This document shows, one piece after another, positions 40,084 to 42,055 of a stretch of DNA of 42,055 nucleotides. The stretch is from UBA4722 sp044221135. GTDB lineage: Bacteria > Pseudomonadota > Gammaproteobacteria > DSM-16500. Position numbers and translations under genes: made by a program. The stretch lies in assembly GCA_044221135.1 (NCBI GenBank), contig JBGAPT010000014.1, forward strand, positions 1-42,055, read 5' to 3'. The notes below the pieces were generated by a model. That model ran no database searches. It was not told the DNA's origin and worked only from the letters and a program-made list of their open reading frames with translations. How positions within the stretch are numbered: the stretch's first letter is position 1; every line of letters begins with the position of its first letter.

Positions 40084-42055
40084 ATGAGTAAGAAGCGATT
40101 ATTTAATTGTATAGTTATCGGAGAAAATAACCTTGCCCTTGAATGCAGTAATTTACTTATATCAAAAGGATTTAATATTGAGTATATTGTATCTACCTTT
40201 AAGCCAGCACAAAAATGGGCAACTGAACGACAAATACAGTTAATATCATCATTAAATGATTTTTATAAAATATTACAAAGCATTCGACCTATTGACTATC
40301 TATTTAGTATTGTTAATGGGAAAATCCTTCTTCCTTCTTTGCTCCAGCTTCCTAAATATTATTCGATTAATTATCATGATGGTCTTCTACCAAGATATGC
40401 GGGAAGACATGCTACTTCATGGGCAATTTTGAACGATGAAAAGATACATGGTATTACATGGCACGTGATGGATGTAGAAGTTGATGTGGGAATGATTTTA
40501 GAACAAGAAGTCATAGAAATAGATAAAATAGAGACAACATTAAGTTTAAATGTTAAATGTTATGCAGCAGGGATGAAATCATTTGCGCGATTACTAGATA
40601 AATTAGCGAATGGTATAAAAAGTGATTCATTTTTTAATCAAGATCTAAGTACACGAACGTATTTTCCATTAAATAAAAAACCGCCAGGGAACGGATGGAT
40701 AAATTGGAATAGCTCTGGAGAGCAAATTGATAGGATATATCGAGCACTAACTTTTGGAGCATATGTAAATCGATTAGGAACTCCAAAGATTGTCATTAAT
40801 AATGTGTGTTATGTTATTCATCAAATGAAACTACTTACTACAGCTTCTCTCAAACATCCAGGAACGCTGGTACCAAATGCTTTAGAATATTTGCAGATTA
40901 CAACTCAAACTAATGATATCGTTATTGATAAAATTTCCAGTCTTACTGGTGACTCTATACCCATTAAACAAATTTATGGACATGCAGAAAGAAATTTCGA
41001 TATCTGCTTAGCACCTTTGGATTTATGTCAGTATTCTGCTTTAGAAAAATATAGTGAGCAGCTTTATAAGTATGAAAATTTTTGGGTAAATGAATTAGTT
41101 AATATGAATATTACTAGCATTCCATATTACAAATTTAAGGTAACTAGTGATAAAAAACAAGTAACTTCCGCTGATAACACGCAAAAAACTGTTAAAAGCC
41201 AATCTTATTGCATTTTTAAAACTAAACTCACTAAGTCTTTTATTAAAAAATTAAAAAATGCTTTTACAGATAAGTATACAATTATCGACATACTTATTAC
41301 CACATGGCTTGTTTATCTCTACAGAATAAATAACCAGACTACAGTGACAGTGTATCATAATTACACAAAAATATCGAGGTTTATTGAACACCTAACTTTA
41401 TTTTTATCTGAATATGTTCCTTTGACAATCTCTTTTTCTCCTGAAATGAAAGTCGAAGATGCTTTGAACTTAGTGAGCAATAAAATTCAGTTATTAAAAG
41501 ATAATATGACCTATTTGCGAGATATATATATTAGATACCCTCAACTCTATTCTTATAGCGCATTACCTATAATTTTGATAGCAGTAGTGGACGATATAAG
41601 TAACCATGCTCCACTCACGAATCAAAGCGTATTCACCTTAGCAATAACATCCGATGGTACTTCAATTCAATTGCATGGCCGTAAAGATATCTTGCCATTA
41701 ATAAATAAAAATGATATTAAAAAAATTGAATTCCATCTAAAATTAATGCTTGAATCGATTTATGAGAATCCAGAACAATTAATTAGCCGTATTCCTATTG
41801 TAACTCCTACTGATATAAATACAATGCTTGTTGATTGGAACAATACATCCTCTTCATTCACAAACAATAAATGTATTGATTATTTATTTGAAGAGCAAGC
41901 AAAAAAAACGCCTGATAACATTGCAATAATATTTGAAGATCAATGCCTTACATACCATGATCTCAATCTAAGAGCTAATGAATTAGCGCACTACCTGAGA
42001 CTCAATAAGGTAGGGCCAGAGGTAATAGTAGGGATATTTTTAGAACGCTCAGCAG
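40084..42055 (+). CDS. NRPS with N-terminal formyltransferase domain (5' part; runs off the window)
   Basis: At least 657 codons, open to the window end. Residues 1-about 190 are a formyltransferase of the GART/FMT type: INYHDGLLPRYAGRHATSWA carries N96 and H98, and MDVEVDVGMIL carries D134. The spacing of 38 residues between Asn and Asp equals the E. coli GART pair (N106/D144). A formyltransferase C-terminal subdomain follows (YFPLNKKPPGNGWINWN, to about 310). Residues about 325-575 resemble the second half of a condensation domain, without an HHxxxDG motif. An adenylation domain starts at about 590 (LFEEQAKKTPDNIAIIFEDQ, then LNLRANELAHYLR). This is a starter module expected to N-formylate its first amino acid using formyl-tetrahydrofolate, as in linear gramicidin synthetase LgrA. 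ATG 40084 gives a natural N-terminus. Confidence 0.9.
   Translation, partial: MSKKRLFNCIVIGENNLALECSNLLISKGFNIEYIVSTFKPAQKWATERQIQLISSLNDFYKILQSIRPIDYLFSIVNGKILLPSLLQLPKYYSINYHDGLLPRYAGRHATSWAILNDEKIHGITWHVMDVEVDVGMILEQEVIEIDKIETTLSLNVKCYAAGMKSFARLLDKLANGIKSDSFFNQDLSTRTYFPLNKKPPGNGWINWNSSGEQIDRIYRALTFGAYVNRLGTPKIVINNVCYVIHQMKLLTTASLKHPGTLVPNALEYLQITTQTNDIVIDKISSLTGDSIPIKQIYGHAERNFDICLAPLDLCQYSALEKYSEQLYKYENFWVNELVNMNITSIPYYKFKVTSDKKQVTSADNTQKTVKSQSYCIFKTKLTKSFIKKLKNAFTDKYTIIDILITTWLVYLYRINNQTTVTVYHNYTKISRFIEHLTLFLSEYVPLTISFSPEMKVEDALNLVSNKIQLLKDNMTYLRDIYIRYPQLYSYSALPIILIAVVDDISNHAPLTNQSVFTLAITSDGTSIQLHGRKDILPLINKNDIKKIEFHLKLMLESIYENPEQLISRIPIVTPTDINTMLVDWNNTSSSFTNNKCIDYLFEEQAKKTPDNIAIIFEDQCLTYHDLNLRANELAHYLRLNKVGPEVIVGIFLERSA

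Noticed and set aside
1..42055. CRISPR array, tRNA or integrase gene
   Set aside because: I looked for regularly spaced repeats, tRNA-like cloverleaf ends and tyrosine or serine recombinase motifs and found none, so the element's att sites and integrase must lie outside the window or be lost.

Overview
The window reads as an accessory-genome stretch of a Legionella-like gammaproteobacterium. The AT-rich composition, the CsrA-family regulator placed directly in front of a P-type (Trb/VirB) conjugation operon, and the many small LuxR and XRE regulators all fit Legionella integrative conjugative elements (ICEs). This assignment is inference from gene content; no rRNA, tRNA or housekeeping marker is present to confirm it.

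Layout. 1-800: the tail of an IS66-type transposase abutting a LysR regulator truncated at its C-terminus. 917-3172: two unrecognised small genes and a PAS-LuxR regulator. 3209-14969: a conjugation block. It has an XRE repressor (minus strand) divergent from csrA-trbB-trbC-trbD-trbE-trbJ-trbL-trbF-trbG-trbI-ssb-small gene-traG (virD4). trbL (VirB6) and trbI (VirB10) each appear to carry an internal deletion plus frameshift, so this secretion system is probably not functional as sequenced. 14970-19400: cargo and scars, including a decayed second copy of the virD4 3' end, a 522-residue membrane protein, a DUF3892 protein and a NYN-domain protein with a terminator-like hairpin in its leader. 19409-22952 (minus strand): the DNA-processing module with a TraF-type signal peptidase, a small unknown protein, a VirD2/TraI-like relaxase, a ribbon-helix-helix accessory protein and a further unknown gene. 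23100-29760: a scarred, gene-poor zone with a broken nitronate monooxygenase, an IS3-type orfA fragment, a LuxR regulator, a frameshifted phospholipase A2-like secreted protein, a WYL regulator, an XRE protein and several orphan small ORFs.

30130-42055: a very AT-rich non-ribosomal peptide/polyketide cluster. It has a stand-alone PKS-type C-methyltransferase, a KS-ACP protein without acyltransferase, a LexA-like S24 repressor with a partner gene, a small LuxR protein, an alpha/beta hydrolase with Cys at the nucleophile position, an ABM-fold protein, a VUT/YhhQ-type transporter, and an adenylation-thiolation protein with a threonine-like specificity code. Divergent from the last is an NRPS that begins with a formyltransferase domain and runs off the window.

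How the parts connect. The 14-bp operator GAGAA-N4-TTCTC occurs twice between the XRE repressor and csrA, and once more in front of the traF-relaxase operon 19 kb away. This suggests one repressor controls both halves of the conjugation machinery and marks roughly 3.2-23.1 kb as one element. The NRPS/PKS genes look like a separate acquisition that could make an N-formylated, C-methylated peptide-polyketide.
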